DNA of 5,208 bases, taken from contig JAQTMA010000043.1 in assembly GCA_028714615.1 (NCBI GenBank), positions 4,562-9,769 of the forward strand, written 5' to 3'. Below, piece after piece: positions 4,219-5,208 of this stretch; position 1 is the stretch's first letter; the number at the start of each line of letters is the position of its first letter. Below the pieces are notes generated by a model. It had not been told where the DNA came from and searched no databases. It saw only the letters and a program-made list of their open reading frames with translations. The stretch comes from Anaerolineaceae bacterium (GTDB lineage: Bacteria > Chloroflexota > Anaerolineae > Anaerolineales > Anaerolineaceae). The translations under genes and the position numbers were made by a program.

Positions 4219-5208
4219 TTACGGCTTCCAGGCCGGGTTCCAGTCCGGGCCAAAGCCGTCCGCAATCCACGTCCGGTAGGCGCCTGCCGTGTCGGTGACC
4301 GTCACACCGGGCTGTTCCCCGGCGCAAAACCGGAAGAGCAAAATGCGCTTGCCGTCCGGCGATCCCTTCGGTACGCCCTCAATACAGTCCGGCGCGCTCG
4401 CCAGGCTTAGATCGCGCTCGGGTTTCTGTGCATACCAAGCATCGCTCTCTAGCGCGTAGAGCTTGCGCACAGTTCCTCCGGGGATCCCCGGAGGCGTGGC
4501 GGGAAATCCGCGTGAGGAGTAGATCGTGGCGCCATCCGCCGAGAAGCCCGGGTCGGCATCGCCGTTTTGCTCCATGCCGGTGGGGGTGCAGTTCGGGCCG
4601 CCGTCGGTGACCTGCGTGCGCTGCGCGCCGTCGGGGCGCACCTTGTCGAGCCTTGTTTTGAAGCAGGAGTTGTTCGCGTCATTCTCAGCCACCACGAAGA
4701 GCATCCAATCCTGGCTCGACCAGGCGATATCGCCCCATTCGTAATCGAGCCTGTCGCCGGATGGATGGCCGATCTCGTGTGCGTCCGAGCCGTCGGCGTT
4801 CATCACCCATAGTGCGTGGCGGCCTGGCCCGGGTGTGTTGTCACGCGTGGAGAGAAAGGCGATCTTCGATCCGTCCGGGGACCAGACCGGGTAGCTGTCT
4901 TTGCCGGTATCGGTGAGGTCGCGGGTGGATGCGGTGGCGAAGTCGTAAACGGTCACCCGGCTGTGTGCGCCTTGGACGCCGTATCCGCCGCTGGTAAAGC
5001 GCGTATACAACAATCGCGTCCCATCGGGCGAGAAGTGCGGTAAAAATTCTTGCTCCTGGTTGTGGGTGAGCTGCTTGCGCCCGGAACCGTCGAGGTTCAT
5101 GACCACGAGTTCCCACGCCTCGGGGCTGCCTCCCGGTCCGGGAACTTTTTGATCGCCCACAGAGGCCATGAAAACGATCTGCGCCGGCGAGGCGACTGTA
5201 CCCCAGCG
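4219..5208 (-). CDS. TolB/PD40-type beta-propeller protein, 5'-partial
   Basis: The C-terminal 329 residues of a WD40-like (PD40/TolB) propeller; the reading frame is still open at the window edge, so the N-terminus, any signal peptide and any extra domain lie outside. An internal ATG at 5169 is not the start, because the residues before it (PAQIVFMAS) form a normal blade strand. Repeats are clear: FSPDGTRLLYTRF, WSPDGSKIAFLSTRD, FSADGATIYSSRGF and SPDGKRILLFRF, alternating with VMNLDGSGRKQLT, VMNADGSDAHEIG and VRPDGAQRTQVT. Such propellers are usually periplasmic or extracytoplasmic binding platforms, or the propeller part of a peptidase; no catalytic domain is visible here. The protein contains about five cysteines, consistent with an exported protein but not proof of it. 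The gene is markedly more GC-rich than the ABC cassette and convergent with it, with only 39 bases between. Confidence 0.92.
   Translation of the reverse strand, partial: RWGTVASPAQIVFMASVGDQKVPGPGGSPEAWELVVMNLDGSGRKQLTHNQEQEFLPHFSPDGTRLLYTRFTSGGYGVQGAHSRVTVYDFATASTRDLTDTGKDSYPVWSPDGSKIAFLSTRDNTPGPGRHALWVMNADGSDAHEIGHPSGDRLDYEWGDIAWSSQDWMLFVVAENDANNSCFKTRLDKVRPDGAQRTQVTDGGPNCTPTGMEQNGDADPGFSADGATIYSSRGFPATPPGIPGGTVRKLYALESDAWYAQKPERDLSLASAPDCIEGVPKGSPDGKRILLFRFCAGEQPGVTVTDTAGAYRTWIADGFGPDWNPAWKP

Noticed and set aside
4428..5116. Open readings in other frames of the propeller gene
   Set aside because: They arise from high GC; the propeller frame shows clear SPDG repeats throughout.

Overview
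This is a 5.2 kb bacterial window with a mosaic look. It holds seven protein-coding genes (one cut by the right edge), one decayed gene, and two unusually good DNA palindromes that each sit on a promoter. No rRNA, tRNA, CRISPR array or complete insertion sequence is visible. The host cannot be named with confidence. The left part has moderate GC, the ABC cassette is clearly AT-richer, and the right-hand gene is GC-rich. The AAA ATPase/DUF4143 relic and the standalone CHAT-like protein would fit an environmental Chloroflexota- or Bacillota-type genome, but this is a guess from family flavour.

Left block (about 22-2214, all minus strand): read in the direction of transcription, there is a palindrome-embedded promoter (about 2173-2214), a degraded ATPase/DUF4143 gene (1802-2160), an NTF2/SnoaL-like protein (1311-1790), a small His/Cys protein resembling a caspase/CHAT peptidase (703-1248), and a cytoplasmic SGNH/GDSL esterase (22-672). 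The gaps are about 11, 62 and 30 bases, so the three intact genes can form one operon. The stop codon of the relic overlaps the Shine-Dalgarno of the NTF2-like gene, so the intact genes may now be expressed from the dead gene's promoter.

Middle block (2361-4179, plus strand): a compact, self-regulated export cassette. A consensus-like promoter is overlaid by a perfect 42-bp palindrome, followed by an AbrB/SpoVT-type regulator (2429-2677), an ABC ATPase (2685-3527) and an ABC-2 permease (3532-4179). Gaps are 7 and 4 bases. The layout resembles Bacillota exporters of the Pmt/Ytr type, but with an AbrB-fold regulator where those have a GntR-type one. The regulator most likely binds the palindrome and represses its own operon.

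Right block (4219 to the edge, minus strand): the C-terminal 329 residues of a TolB/PD40-type beta-propeller protein, convergent with the permease and much richer in GC. The short 39-bp gap at 4180-4218 marks a sharp composition change.

Most notable: the perfect operator-like palindrome on the ABC promoter, the second palindrome centred on a -10 element next to the decayed ATPase, and the tiny standalone caspase/CHAT-like protein.
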